Origin: an uncultured Collinsella sp.
GTDB lineage: Bacteria > Actinomycetota > Coriobacteriia > Coriobacteriales > Coriobacteriaceae
Direction of reading: 5' to 3'
Assembly (NCBI GenBank): GCA_902482035.1
Contig: CABSYW010000021.1
Location: 1-44,367 of the forward strand
Length of the DNA: 44,367 nt
Made by a program: the position numbers and the translations under genes. The notes beneath the pieces were generated by a model. The model was not told where the DNA came from. It saw only the letters and a list, made by a program, of their open reading frames with translations, and did no database searches. Positions 29,727 through 38,364 of this stretch are shown here, in pieces (the stretch's first letter is position 1; each line of letters begins with the position of its first letter).

Positions 29727-31222
29727 CGATGCAGATTTCGCTCATTCTTCCCCAAATCGTTGCGCTCGATGTTGTCTTTGCCCTGGCTGCGTGTCTGCAG
29801 ACGATCCACGTCCCGCTCATCGCATCGCGCCGCTCGTCCTATAACCGTAAGGTGATTTGTGCCTACGAGGCGAGCCTTGTGCTTCACCTAGTTATTTCGG
29901 CGCTCATCTTGTTCGCGTCGTCTGGCTCATATCTGGTGGCGCCGCTTGACGTTTGCGCCAGGGCAATGGGCGGAGCGTTGTGGCTCAATGCCGTGATCTT
30001 TGCCTACGGCGTGGTGCTTATGGTGCGCTATCGTCGCCCCGTCATGCTGGCCGAACTGTTGCTCGTTGCCGCCGTGACACCGCCGGTGGTTTTTGCCATG
30101 GGCTCGGCGTGGACCGTTGTCCTTATCGCAGAGGGAGCGTTCTTCCTGTTCCGTTCCATCGCGGCGCTCTTGATGGATGTCCGCAACCGCCAGGAGGATA
30201 TCACCATGTTCTCGACGATCGAGACCATCAACGTGATTCCCGTGGGCATCCTGTATCTGGACCCGAGGGGCCGTCCGCTGCTCATGAACCGCTGCATGCG
30301 CAAAAACCTGGTGGAGCTTCATATGCCCACCGACCTAGGCGATATGAGCGGTACATGGAACGACCTGCGCAAACTCAGCATGCAAATGCCCGAAAGCAGC
30401 CAGAACCGCGTGCGGATTAATCTGGACCGCTTTGGTGAGGCGCGCGTTGTGGTCGAGGTTTCTCCCGCCGAGATTCGCTTGTTCGTGCACGATGACGTTA
30501 TGATTTCGGGCCGCCTCTTCGAGCGCATTATCGGTCTGGATGTAACAGAGTATGCGCATGCCCATGATCGCCTAGCGCAAGCCAACCACCTGCTTGAGCT
30601 TGCGGGCCAAGAGCTCCAAGCCCAGATCGAAGAAGTCAAAAAAGTTGCTGACAATGCGGCCTATCTGCGTATGCGCGCTCGCGTGCACGACGTGATCGGG
30701 CAGCGCCTGTCCATTCTCCATCGTTATCTGGAGGAAGGGCGCCTGGATGACGAGTCACTCGAGCAGATCGACCCGCTGCTGCGCTCAATCGCTGCCGATC
30801 TGCGCAGCGGGGGCGACACCGAACCGGCAGAGCAATTGGGCGATATCGTCCATGCCTTTGGCCTGGTGAGCGTGCAGATCGATGTGGAGGGCGAGCTGCC
30901 AAACGACGCGCGTGTCGCCGCAGCATTTTTGCAGATTATCCGCGAAGCCTCGACCAATGCCACCAAGCATGCACAGGCCCATCAGGTCCATGTGCGCCTG
31001 TGGCAGGAGGGGATGGAAGACGGCGCTGTCGCGCGGATGGTCGTTTCTAACGACGGAGCGCCTGCACCCGTATCGTATCGCGAGGGAACGGGTATCCCAG
31101 GTATGAGGCATGTCGCACAGAATCTGGGCGGCAGCCTGGAAGTCCACACCGCCCCGCCCTTCACGCTTACGGTGTCCATCCCGCTCGCCTCCAGCGCCAC
31201 GGTTCAAAGGAGAAGTTCATGA
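29723..31222 (+). CDS. Sensor histidine kinase
   Basis: A 499-residue membrane kinase. GTG 29723 is chosen because GAGGG lies 7 bases ahead and the GTGA overlap couples it to the preceding gene; ATG 29729 is the alternative. About six helices occupy residues 1-150, followed by a PAS-like segment (INVIPVGILYLDPRGRPLLM) and a coiled coil (about 285-315). The phosphoacceptor is H322 in RARVHDVIGQRLS. The ATPase N box is REASTNATKHA, the D/G region is VSNDGAPAP and GTGIPGMRHVAQNLGG. It overlaps the response regulator by 4 bases. It looks intact, unlike the gene before and after it. Confidence 0.85.
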   Translation: MTMQISLILPQIVALDVVFALAACLQTIHVPLIASRRSSYNRKVICAYEASLVLHLVISALILFASSGSYLVAPLDVCARAMGGALWLNAVIFAYGVVLMVRYRRPVMLAELLLVAAVTPPVVFAMGSAWTVVLIAEGAFFLFRSIAALLMDVRNRQEDITMFSTIETINVIPVGILYLDPRGRPLLMNRCMRKNLVELHMPTDLGDMSGTWNDLRKLSMQMPESSQNRVRINLDRFGEARVVVEVSPAEIRLFVHDDVMISGRLFERIIGLDVTEYAHAHDRLAQANHLLELAGQELQAQIEEVKKVADNAAYLRMRARVHDVIGQRLSILHRYLEEGRLDDESLEQIDPLLRSIAADLRSGGDTEPAEQLGDIVHAFGLVSVQIDVEGELPNDARVAAAFLQIIREASTNATKHAQAHQVHVRLWQEGMEDGAVARMVVSNDGAPAPVSYREGTGIPGMRHVAQNLGGSLEVHTAPPFTLTVSIPLASSATVQRRSS

Positions 31223-31837
31223 TTCGCGTGTTAATCGTCGAAGACCAGGCTATCTTGCGCGAGAGCCTCGCGCTCCGTCGGTGACCAGCCCGACATGACG
31301 GTTGTTGCCGCGATCGCCGACGCCTCGGATGCCTTGGACGTTGTGCTTAAGGAGCGCCCGGACATGATACTGATGGACGTATGCACCGAGCATGATTCCA
31401 ACGGTATCGTGGCGGCGGCGCGCATCAAAGAACAACTGCCCGAGTGCCGCGTCATCATCATGACAGGCATGCCCGAGATCACCTTTGTCGATCAGGCGCG
31501 CGAGGCGGGCGTCGACAGCTTTGTGTACAAGAACGTCGGTATCGACGAGCTGTTCGCCGTGATGCGCTCCACGCTGGCGGGCTATTGCACGTTTCCCAAG
31601 CCGCCCGAGAGCATTTTTTCGGGCACGGCGGCCCTCGACGATGTCGAGCTGTCGATTTTGCGCCTTGCCTGCGAGGGCAAGAGCCGCCGCGAGATCGCGG
31701 CCGAGCTGTTTATGAGCGAGGGAACCATCAAACGCCGCATCTCGGAGATCCTCAACAAGACCGGCTACGACAACATCATGCGCCTGGCCGTGCGCGCAGT
31801 AACGGAGGGCAGCATCGTTCCCAACATGGAGCGCTAA
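31219..31837 (+). pseudogene. NarL-family response regulator with a frameshift
   Basis: ATG 31219 with AAAGGAG ahead begins MIRVLIVEDQAILRESLA and stops at TGA 31282. The rest of the regulator continues in another frame from about 31268 (GDQPDMTVVAAIAD), with phospho-acceptor in MILMDVC, K in FVYKN, and a LuxR helix-turn-helix (SRREIAAELFMSEGTIKRRI). One base too many or two too few near 31262-31275 explains it. Restoring a GC pair in GCGCTCC gives the usual residue spacing between EDQ and QPD. An internal ATG at 31295 would give a product without the acidic pocket. It may be a true mutation, phase variation or an assembly error. Confidence 0.8.
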
Positions 31838-31863
31838 CGCTCGTTACGCATCGGCATAAAGCG

Positions 31864-31896
31864 GCGGGGCCGCAGGATTATCTCCTGCGGCCCCGC
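31864..31896. terminator. Strong hairpin between convergent genes
   Basis: GCGGGGCCGCAGGA and TCCTGCGGCCCCGC form a 14-base perfect stem with a 5-base loop. It lies between the response regulator (plus) and the lipoprotein gene (minus) and could stop both. No long T-run is present. Confidence 0.7.
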
Positions 31897-31947
31897 CTGG
31901 CATGTGCGCGGATATGTCCGCCAATCCGCGGCTATCGGTGTCTGCCG

Positions 31948-32790
31948 TTACGCGATGGTTGCGCTGTAAGAGGCGACGTCCTCGTAGGAATCGGTCAGGT
32001 AGGCGTCGATGCCGATGGTCGTGTTGACCAGGTCGTCAAGGCTGTCAAGCTCGCCGCTCGAGAACGTGAATTCCTCGGTGGCGCTGGTGCCGGGCATCAG
32101 GTTAGCCGAGAACCAGGGTTCCTTCATAGTGCCGTTGACGTTGGTCTTGCCGGAAGGAGCGTAGAAGGTCAGGTCCTTGTCGCTCTTGTTGGTGATGTTG
32201 ACGACAAAGCCGATGTCGCCCCAGTCGTCCTTGAATTTCTCGGTGATGGTGATGGTGCACAGATCGTCATCGGCGACGGTGACGGCGGGGGAGATTTCGA
32301 CACTCTGGACGTCGTCGTCTTCGACGGCCTCATCGACCTCTTCTTCCTTCTCGGCCGCCTCGCGATCCTTCTTCACCGTGCCGGACAGATCCTTGTCGGA
32401 CTTGGTGAAGATAAGCTTGTCGCCTTCCACCTCAAGGACGAGCTTGTCGTCCTTGAGCTTCAGGTCGTGCGACTCATCTTCGGCGGTGATCGTTACGGTG
32501 GTGGCGTCCTTGGCTTCCCATTTCAGGTCGGCGACCTCAAGGAACATATCGAGGACGCCTGTGCCGTCCTCGTCGAGGATCAGGACGCAGTTGAGGCCCC
32601 ACTCCTTGAGCATATCCATGTACTCATCGGTGAGCTCTTCGCCATCCAAGGTTCCACCCGAGTACTGCCAGCTGCCGACGAAGTTGGCCTTGGGGTCCTT
32701 GCCGCCGCCGCTGCAGCCCGTCAGGGCAAAGGCGAGCGCCAGGACGCATGTCAGAAATGCGAGTACGGACTTTTTGAACGTTGTCTTCAT
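31948..32790 (-). CDS. Secreted lipoprotein
   Basis: A 280-residue lipoprotein. The ATG at 32788-32790 follows GGAGGACACC; the longer open frame overlaps the preceding gene and was rejected. The signal peptide (about 1-24) ends in the lipobox ALTGC, so the mature protein is lipid-anchored at C25 or nearby. A lipocalin-like repeat of short strands follows (GSWQYSGGTLDGEELTDEY to LIFTKSD, about 35-135), then an acidic Glu/Asp/Lys linker and a C-terminal immunoglobulin-like domain of the DUF4352/DUF5067 kind. It is last in the minus-strand zinc-ribbon operon. The ligand is unknown. Confidence 0.85.
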   Translation of the reverse strand: MKTTFKKSVLAFLTCVLALAFALTGCSGGGKDPKANFVGSWQYSGGTLDGEELTDEYMDMLKEWGLNCVLILDEDGTGVLDMFLEVADLKWEAKDATTVTITAEDESHDLKLKDDKLVLEVEGDKLIFTKSDKDLSGTVKKDREAAEKEEEVDEAVEDDDVQSVEISPAVTVADDDLCTITITEKFKDDWGDIGFVVNITNKSDKDLTFYAPSGKTNVNGTMKEPWFSANLMPGTSATEEFTFSSGELDSLDDLVNTTIGIDAYLTDSYEDVASYSATIA

Positions 32791-32870
32791 GGTGTCCTCC
32801 TTCATCGAACGAAACCCATAGAAGCAAATGCGGGGGTGGCGGATCCCCCGCCAATTACCAGATAGAGGGG

Positions 32871-34112
32871 CTAGGGCCGGGGCGTTCCGCAGTTGCTGCA
32901 GAACTTGCCGCCGTTTTCGCTGCCGCAGTTGGGGCAGAACCACTTTGCCGGTGCCGGGGCGGGTGCGGGACTGCCGCACTCGGAGCAGAACTTGCCGGTG
33001 TTGGTGGCGCCGCAGCTGCAAGTCCACGTGCCGGCCGCAGGTGCGGCGGCGGGAGCCGGTGCGGGGGCGGGAGCCGGAGCCGGCTGCGGGGCGGCCTGCT
33101 GCTGTGCCTGGCCGGCGGCGAACAGCTGGCTGGCGTTCATGCCGCCCATGCCACCTGCCATGCCCATGCCCATAAAGCCTGCCATCGCGCCGTTGGGGTT
33201 GGCGGCTGCCGCGCGCATCGCATCGCTCTGGGCGCTGGCGATGTTGGCTGCCGCCATGGTGGGATCGCGCATGACCGCGGCTTTCTGCAGGTCCTTGATC
33301 ATCTGCTCGTCTTCTTGCGAGGCGGCGATGGAGTTGACGCCAAAGCTTACGATCTCAACGCCGCGCAGGTCACGCCAGTCGGCAGAGAGGACCTCGTTGA
33401 GCGCGCGGGCGAGCTCGGTGGTGTGGCCGGGGATGGCGCTGTAGCGGATGCCCATCTCCGAGATCTTGGCAAAGGCGGGCTGCAGGGCGGTGAGCAGCTC
33501 GGACTTAAGTTGGCTGTCGATCTTATCGCGCGTGTAGCTATCGGTCACGTTGCCGCACACGTTGGTGTAGAACAGCAGCGGGTTGGTGATGCGGTACGAA
33601 TACTCGCCGTTGCAGCGAACGGAGATGTCGACATCCAGGCCAATGTTGTTATCGACCACGCGGAAGGGCACAGGCGAGGCAGTGCCGTACTTGTTGCCGA
33701 TGATCTCCTTGGTGTTGATGAAGTAGACGCGCTGGTCTTTGCCAGCGTCGCCGCCAAAGGTAAAGCGGCTGCCGATATTGGCGAATGTCTCCTTGATGGA
33801 GTCGCCCAGGTTGCCGCTAAAGACACTCGGCTCGCTGCCGGTGTCAAAGACAAACTCGCCAGGCTCCAGCGCGACCTCGATGATCTTGCCGTTTTGCACC
33901 ACGAGCATGCCCTGGCCGTCGTTGACGGCGATGACGGAGCCGTTGGAGATGACGTTGTCCTCGCCGCGCGTGTTGGAGCTGCGACCGCCGGTGCGCTTGC
34001 TGCCCTTGCAGGCCAAGACGTCAGCGGGCATCGATTCGCAATAGATAAATTCCTTCCACTGGTCGGCCATGACGCCGCCGGCAGCACCCAATCCAGCTTT
34101 CAAGAGTCCCAT
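32871..34112 (-). CDS. SPFH-domain protein with C-terminal zinc ribbons (YdjI-like)
   Basis: A 413-residue protein. Residues about 15-290 are an SPFH/virion-core-like domain as in Bacillus YdjI (start MGLLKAGLGAAGGVMADQWK, then QGMLVVQNGKIIEVALEPGE). A Met/Gly-rich segment and an Ala-Pro repeat linker follow, then two zinc ribbons: CSCGATNTGKFCSECG and CPNCGSENGGKFCSNCG. SPFH proteins form membrane-bound ring assemblies. In Bacillus the relative is encoded with PspA and YdjG/YdjH and belongs to the membrane-stress response. Here it follows the YdjG-like gene by 48 bases, and no pspA is present in the window. Confidence 0.85.
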   Translation of the reverse strand: MGLLKAGLGAAGGVMADQWKEFIYCESMPADVLACKGSKRTGGRSSNTRGEDNVISNGSVIAVNDGQGMLVVQNGKIIEVALEPGEFVFDTGSEPSVFSGNLGDSIKETFANIGSRFTFGGDAGKDQRVYFINTKEIIGNKYGTASPVPFRVVDNNIGLDVDISVRCNGEYSYRITNPLLFYTNVCGNVTDSYTRDKIDSQLKSELLTALQPAFAKISEMGIRYSAIPGHTTELARALNEVLSADWRDLRGVEIVSFGVNSIAASQEDEQMIKDLQKAAVMRDPTMAAANIASAQSDAMRAAAANPNGAMAGFMGMGMAGGMGGMNASQLFAAGQAQQQAAPQPAPAPAPAPAPAAAPAAGTWTCSCGATNTGKFCSECGSPAPAPAPAKWFCPNCGSENGGKFCSNCGTPRP

Positions 34113-34160
34113 GGTGATCTTCCTTTCTCGTCAAAGGCCGGGTGGTATTGGTCAGAATGG

Positions 34161-35483
34161 CTAATCGTCCTTGTTGTCCTTCATGACAACGGTGGTCTCG
34201 GTGTGGCTGAAGGTGTCGTGCTTCTCGGTCAGGTCGAGCTCGCCACAGTAGCAATCGGCGTGGGTGGCCTCGTTGGCCGTCTTGAGCTGGCCTACCAGCA
34301 GCACGTCTGCGATGATTACGATGATCAGCGGCGCGACGATGTTGATGAGGACGCCCTCGATATCAAAGGTGAGGTAGTCCGGATTGAAGGCGTTCTCGCC
34401 CATAAAGAGAATCTGGGAGAGGACAAACCCGATCACAAAGAACAGCACCGAGGCGATGGCGAGCTTGGGCTTGGAGCAGGGGAGCTCGCCGACCATGCGA
34501 CCGGTCTGGCCGTTCATGGCAAACAGATAACTCTTGCCGTTCCACGAGGTGGAAAGCATCCACACGGGAAACAGGGCGTAGTCGCTGTCTTCCCAGGTGT
34601 AGTCGAGCTGCTTGCTTTCGACCGTGGCATCGTCATATTCGTCGACGACGGTCTCGCGCAGGGCCGAGATCGTGCTCTCCTCCATGCGGCGCTCGGCACG
34701 CGCCTTGCAGGTTTCGCAATCCTCGTCGTAGCGGTTGGCGATGTAGCCGGGCATATACGCGACCGAAAACGGGCGCAGCGCGTCGTAGTCAAACGGCTCG
34801 ATGGCGTCCATGTGGCCGTCGGGCATCTTGGACGATCCGTCGACGGGCACGCGCTCAAACGAGATATTGCCTTTACGGTAGGCGTCGTAGTGGTCGGTGG
34901 TCGTGACGGTGCGATCGGATTCCTCAGTCACGGTCTCGTTGGTCGTATCAAAGCACACTTCGCCGTCCACGCGGGCGCCGTAAAGCCAAAACGGCACGTA
35001 AACGCCTTGGACTTCGTCGATATGGTTGCCGGTGACAAAGCTCTTGGGCAGCAAGATCTTGCCCTTGTAGTGTTCCTTGAGTGCGGCCGTGACGTCGTCG
35101 CGACCGAGCTTAAACGGAATCACCAGGTCGGGTGAGAAGTCGCCCGAGAGCTGGCCGGGTGCCACGGCGGAGTTGCCGCAGTACGGGCAGGTGGTGACGG
35201 CGACGGTGCCGTCGGACACGAGCTCGGCGCCGCACGACGAGCAGATGTAGCCGGCGTTTTGAGCCAGCTCCTGCACGGCATCGTCGACAGCAGGCTTGGG
35301 GGCCGCGGCTGCGGCATCGGCTTTGGCATCTGCCTTGTCCTGGCGCTCGCGATAGAGGGCCTCGACTTCTTCGACTTCAAAACGCGAATCGCAGTAGTCG
35401 CAGACGAGCTTTTGCTCGGCACTGGCAAAGTGAAGGGGGCCGCCGCACGCGGGGCACTGATAATTGACACTCTCGAAGGCCAT
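34161..35483 (-). CDS. Zinc-ribbon membrane protein (YdjG-like)
   Basis: A 440-residue protein. Two N-terminal zinc ribbons of TFIIB type: CPACGGPLHFASAEQKLVCDYC (written here only as a pattern CxxC-16-CxxC) at about 9-31, and CSSCGAELVSDGTVAVTTCPYC-type at about 80-102. A large beta-rich middle domain follows, then two membrane helices near the C-terminus (about 362-385 and 398-420). The Bacillus counterpart YdjG anchors PspA/YdjI-type proteins at the membrane under stress. It is between the DUF4428 gene (24 bases upstream) and the SPFH gene. Confidence 0.8.
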   Translation of the reverse strand: MAFESVNYQCPACGGPLHFASAEQKLVCDYCDSRFEVEEVEALYRERQDKADAKADAAAAAPKPAVDDAVQELAQNAGYICSSCGAELVSDGTVAVTTCPYCGNSAVAPGQLSGDFSPDLVIPFKLGRDDVTAALKEHYKGKILLPKSFVTGNHIDEVQGVYVPFWLYGARVDGEVCFDTTNETVTEESDRTVTTTDHYDAYRKGNISFERVPVDGSSKMPDGHMDAIEPFDYDALRPFSVAYMPGYIANRYDEDCETCKARAERRMEESTISALRETVVDEYDDATVESKQLDYTWEDSDYALFPVWMLSTSWNGKSYLFAMNGQTGRMVGELPCSKPKLAIASVLFFVIGFVLSQILFMGENAFNPDYLTFDIEGVLINIVAPLIIVIIADVLLVGQLKTANEATHADCYCGELDLTEKHDTFSHTETTVVMKDNKDD

Positions 35484-35507
35484 GATCGGTCCTTTCCGTG
35501 CCGGAGA

Positions 35508-36245
35508 CTATGCGCCGATGGCGCCGCCGCAGTATTCGCAGCGCCCACTGGCATCGGGAATGGTGGTTGCACCGCAGAAGGGGCAGGTGACCGCGGTCTT
35601 GGGGGCCTTGGCGGCCACGACGCTGTCGCGCGTTTCCTGACGCAGCTGCACCAGCGCGTCGCGGACCTCGGTTGCCTGGCGTTTGGCCTCGCGGTATTCG
35701 ATGGAACCGCGCTGGTCGATGGTGGAGTCGTTCACGCGCAGGTTGATCTCGGTAAAGTACGGCGTGTTGACGTGGATGGTCAGGTTAAAGTCGTAATCCA
35801 GGTCGTAGCGCGGCGGGTTATAGCTCTCGCGCTCGCCGTCCTTGGTCTCGCGATAAATCTCGGTGCGATGCTCGTCGATATCCATATCGCAGCCGAGCAC
35901 CTGCGAGAACTCAATGATGTCGGGATTGGCGTCGCGCCAGCGGCTCTGCGAGGTGATGATCAGCAGGCCCGCGTCTTCGTCGAGCATGATGTTGGTGCGC
36001 CCGGCAGAAAGCGTGCGCGTGGGGTTGAACGACGCCAAGCGCTCGGCATTGGCCTCGCGGTAGGCGAGCTGCTCGCGGATATCGTCCGCGGTGCTGGAGC
36101 GATAGCCGTGGAAGTAGGGGGAGAGCTTGCCGGCGCACTCTTTGCACAGGTAGCCTTCGTTGATCTTGGTCTTTCCCAAAAGTCCCAGCTCGGTACCGCA
36201 AATCGCGCACTCTTTCTTCTCGAACATCTTGTCAAAGAAGCCCAT
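35508..36245 (-). CDS. DUF4428 zinc-binding protein
   Basis: A 245-residue soluble protein that opens the minus-strand operon. The N-terminal DUF4428 zinc finger reads CAICGTELGLLGKTKINEGY followed by LCKEC (about 13-38). The middle domain (about 80-190) resembles a PH-like or DUF4178-type beta fold. The C-terminal zinc ribbon has CPFC and CEYC (about 222-240). GGGAGG lies 4 bases ahead of the ATG at 36243-36245. All three zinc-ribbon proteins in this operon may assemble at the membrane. No function is known for this one. Confidence 0.8.
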   Translation of the reverse strand: MGFFDKMFEKKECAICGTELGLLGKTKINEGYLCKECAGKLSPYFHGYRSSTADDIREQLAYREANAERLASFNPTRTLSAGRTNIMLDEDAGLLIITSQSRWRDANPDIIEFSQVLGCDMDIDEHRTEIYRETKDGERESYNPPRYDLDYDFNLTIHVNTPYFTEINLRVNDSTIDQRGSIEYREAKRQATEVRDALVQLRQETRDSVVAAKAPKTAVTCPFCGATTIPDASGRCEYCGGAIGA

Positions 36246-36363
36246 GGCTGCCTCCCATCAACAGGTAGCGTGTGTCACTTTTGATGATGGGGGAGTGCGC
36301 GATCTTTCACGATACCCAGACGGCTCAAGGAGTCTCCACAACTGGGACACATGGCTCATTTTT

Positions 36364-36398
36364 GACTAGTCGTTGGGGACGTTCTTAAACGACTAGTC
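36364..36398. repeat. Short palindrome of the GGGGAC repeat family
   Basis: GACTAGTCGTT and AACGACTAGTC flank GGGGACGTTCTT. First of two adjacent copies in the 390-base gap between the zinc-ribbon operon and the LuxR regulator. Confidence 0.8.
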
Positions 36399-36416
36399 GC
36401 GGGGGACACTCTTCGG

Positions 36417-36450
36417 CTACTCATTGGGGACGTACTTAAATGAGTGGTAG
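36417..36450. repeat. Short palindrome of the GGGGAC repeat family, divergent copy
   Basis: CTACTCATT and AATGAGTGGTAG flank GGGGACGTACTT. The arm sequence differs from the copy at 36364 but is again self-complementary, so pairing rather than sequence is kept. Bases 36451-36570 show nothing further. Confidence 0.75.
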
Positions 36451-36573
36451 TTGGAGACACTCCTGGCCGAGCTAGAGATCGCGCGCGTCCCTTCTGGTCC
36501 ATGCGGCTCAAAATCGCGGCGTGATGTGGACGGCTGGGGTCGAATTGGCAACATTTCGAGCCTGGCTTCGATA

Positions 36574-36602
36574 TTGAGACTGGTTCTTTATTAAAATAGA
36601 TT
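36574..36602 (+). promoter_or_regulatory. Candidate promoter of the LuxR membrane regulator
   Basis: TTGAGA (36574-36579), a 17-base AT-rich spacer and TAGATT (36597-36602). This is the only AT-rich promoter-like stretch ahead of ATG 36633. Confidence 0.5.
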
Positions 36603-36632
36603 TCCAGTCAATTGAGCGGCCGGGGGTTAACC

Positions 36633-38177
36633 ATGAGGGGCATGGGAGACACAACCGCATATCTGCGTCGGGGCATTCGGGAGATTATATGCCTGCCGCT
36701 GTTCTTCTTCACGTTTTTGGCGTGCGAGTATCTCTTTGATGTGCGCATGGCCGAGTTCGTGTCTCCGAACGAGGTCGTTATTTATGAGAGCCTTGTCATC
36801 GGCGCGAGCGTGATTGGCTTCTTTGTGCGTCCCATTCTGTACTATCGCCGTCCCCATGCTATCGACGCAACGAGTGACGTCACGGGCGTTTTGCTGGTGG
36901 CGGCATTGCTGCTGTTGATTATGGCGGTTCAGGTTGAGGTGGTAATTGCCGGCTGTTTGGTGGCGTGCTGCGCGCTGGGCTACTGCGGATCGACTGCTCA
37001 TGCAAATTTTGCGAGGCGCTTTGCGCGAACGCCCTGCTTGGCGCGCGCCGCCGCACTTTCTTACGCCATGGGCGTTCTGGTGCAGGTTCTCAACCACATG
37101 GTGATGCCTGTCGGCATTCCTCAGCAGGCTGTTCTGGTCGTCTGTGCGATCGCGCAGGTGGCGTTGCTCCACGGTGCCCGACGCGCCAAGCTGCGCGACG
37201 AGTCCGATCCCAACTTTGAACCCAGTGCTGCCGGGCTTTCGGTAGATGCTCTGGAATATGGCGCCAAGTGGCATGACGATCCCGAGGCAAAGGCGGCATT
37301 CCGTCGCGCCGTAGTTCGCCTGACCGTGGCGACGGCGTATCTTTCCAGCGTATTCGCCGCTCTCAACGCGGGCTTCACGACCCTGTATGCTGTCGGAGCC
37401 GTCGATTTGGGCGATTGGCCGCGCCTGCTGCTTGTCGTGAGCTCGTTGGTCGCTGGCGCACTATTTGACCTGCACGGCCGCTCGTATATGAATATCGGCA
37501 TGACGTGTGCCGCCATACTGTCCACGCTTTCGTTCTTTGTGCTCATCGTCGATGGCAATGGCGGCAACGAGCTTGCTGCCACGATCATCTTTTATCTGGG
37601 CTCGGGCTTTTTCGTGGTGTTCTTTACCACAAAATATGCCGCCGTCTCGCTCTATGCGCGCTGGTCATATTTTTGGCCGTGCATGGGTCGCGTCGTCAAC
37701 AACGTGTGCTCGATGTTCGTGACGGCGCCGGCAGTGGCGATTATCTCGAGTCAAAATGTGCTGGCTGCGGTCGGTGCGGCGCTCGTGATGTTTGTGGGCA
37801 TTGCGATTACGCTGCTGGGGCAGTTGGGGCAACGAGCCGATGATGCCGCGATGCGGGACGGACTGCCGCTTGCCACCGACGATCTTGGTGGGGATCTTGC
37901 GCCCACATGCTCCGACCCCGAGCCCGTGGAGGCAGCGGAGCTCACGTCCGATGAGCGCCTCGATGCTTTCGTCGCCACCTTTGGGCTTACAGAGCGCGAG
38001 CGCGATATTCTTGAGGTCTTGGTCGTTTCGGACCAGAGCGTTCAGGACATCGCCACAACGCTCTTCCTTTCGCGCTCCACGCTCTATCGTCACATTTCCT
38101 CGATCAACAAGAAGACCGGCACCGCCTCGCGCGTGGCCCTTATCAACTTCTTCTGGTCCTGGACACCCAGGGACTAG
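36633..38177 (+). CDS. LuxR-type regulator with a multi-helix membrane domain
   Basis: A 514-residue protein. Residues about 15-410 contain roughly twelve hydrophobic helices in an MFS-like layout, and the last 60 residues are a LuxR helix-turn-helix (LTERERDILEVLVVSDQSVQDIA then LSRSTLYRHISSINKKTG). A flexible acidic linker joins them. This fusion is a large, characteristic family in Coriobacteriia, thought to sense small molecules at the membrane and act on nearby genes. ATG 36633 has GGGGG 6 bases ahead; an upstream TTG and ATG 36642 are alternatives. No structural gene follows on the same strand, so the target may be elsewhere or the divergent zinc-ribbon operon. Confidence 0.88.
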   Translation: MRGMGDTTAYLRRGIREIICLPLFFFTFLACEYLFDVRMAEFVSPNEVVIYESLVIGASVIGFFVRPILYYRRPHAIDATSDVTGVLLVAALLLLIMAVQVEVVIAGCLVACCALGYCGSTAHANFARRFARTPCLARAAALSYAMGVLVQVLNHMVMPVGIPQQAVLVVCAIAQVALLHGARRAKLRDESDPNFEPSAAGLSVDALEYGAKWHDDPEAKAAFRRAVVRLTVATAYLSSVFAALNAGFTTLYAVGAVDLGDWPRLLLVVSSLVAGALFDLHGRSYMNIGMTCAAILSTLSFFVLIVDGNGGNELAATIIFYLGSGFFVVFFTTKYAAVSLYARWSYFWPCMGRVVNNVCSMFVTAPAVAIISSQNVLAAVGAALVMFVGIAITLLGQLGQRADDAAMRDGLPLATDDLGGDLAPTCSDPEPVEAAELTSDERLDAFVATFGLTERERDILEVLVVSDQSVQDIATTLFLSRSTLYRHISSINKKTGTASRVALINFFWSWTPRD

Positions 38178-38196
38178 CTAATCTCCCAATAAGTCG

Positions 38197-38255
38197 CGGT
38201 GGAATAGTCCCTAAATTAAAGTCACGGGGCTTTAAACAGGAACTATTCCACCGCA
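38197..38255. repeat. Palindrome with arms GCGGTGGAATAGT
   Basis: GCGGTGGAATAGTCC (38197-38211) pairs with GGAACTATTCCACCGC (38240-38255) with a small bulge, and TTAAAG/CTTTAA pairs inside. It lies between convergent genes (LuxR regulator and mgtA) and may terminate both. Bases 38256-38364 are GGC-rich sequence just past the mgtA stop with no gene. Confidence 0.7.
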
Positions 38256-38364
38256 ACTGCTGAGGGGATAGATTGCGGCGGCGGCAGAGGCAACGGCAGC
38301 GGCAGGGGCGTTGGCAGCTGTGGTAGTGGCAACGGCAGCTGGCAGGGTGTTTTCCGTCTACTTG

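Noticed and set aside
32781..35135. 784-codon plus-strand open frame over the zinc-ribbon operon
   Set aside because: Antisense shadow; the minus strand carries two genes with zinc ribbons and proper ribosome sites.
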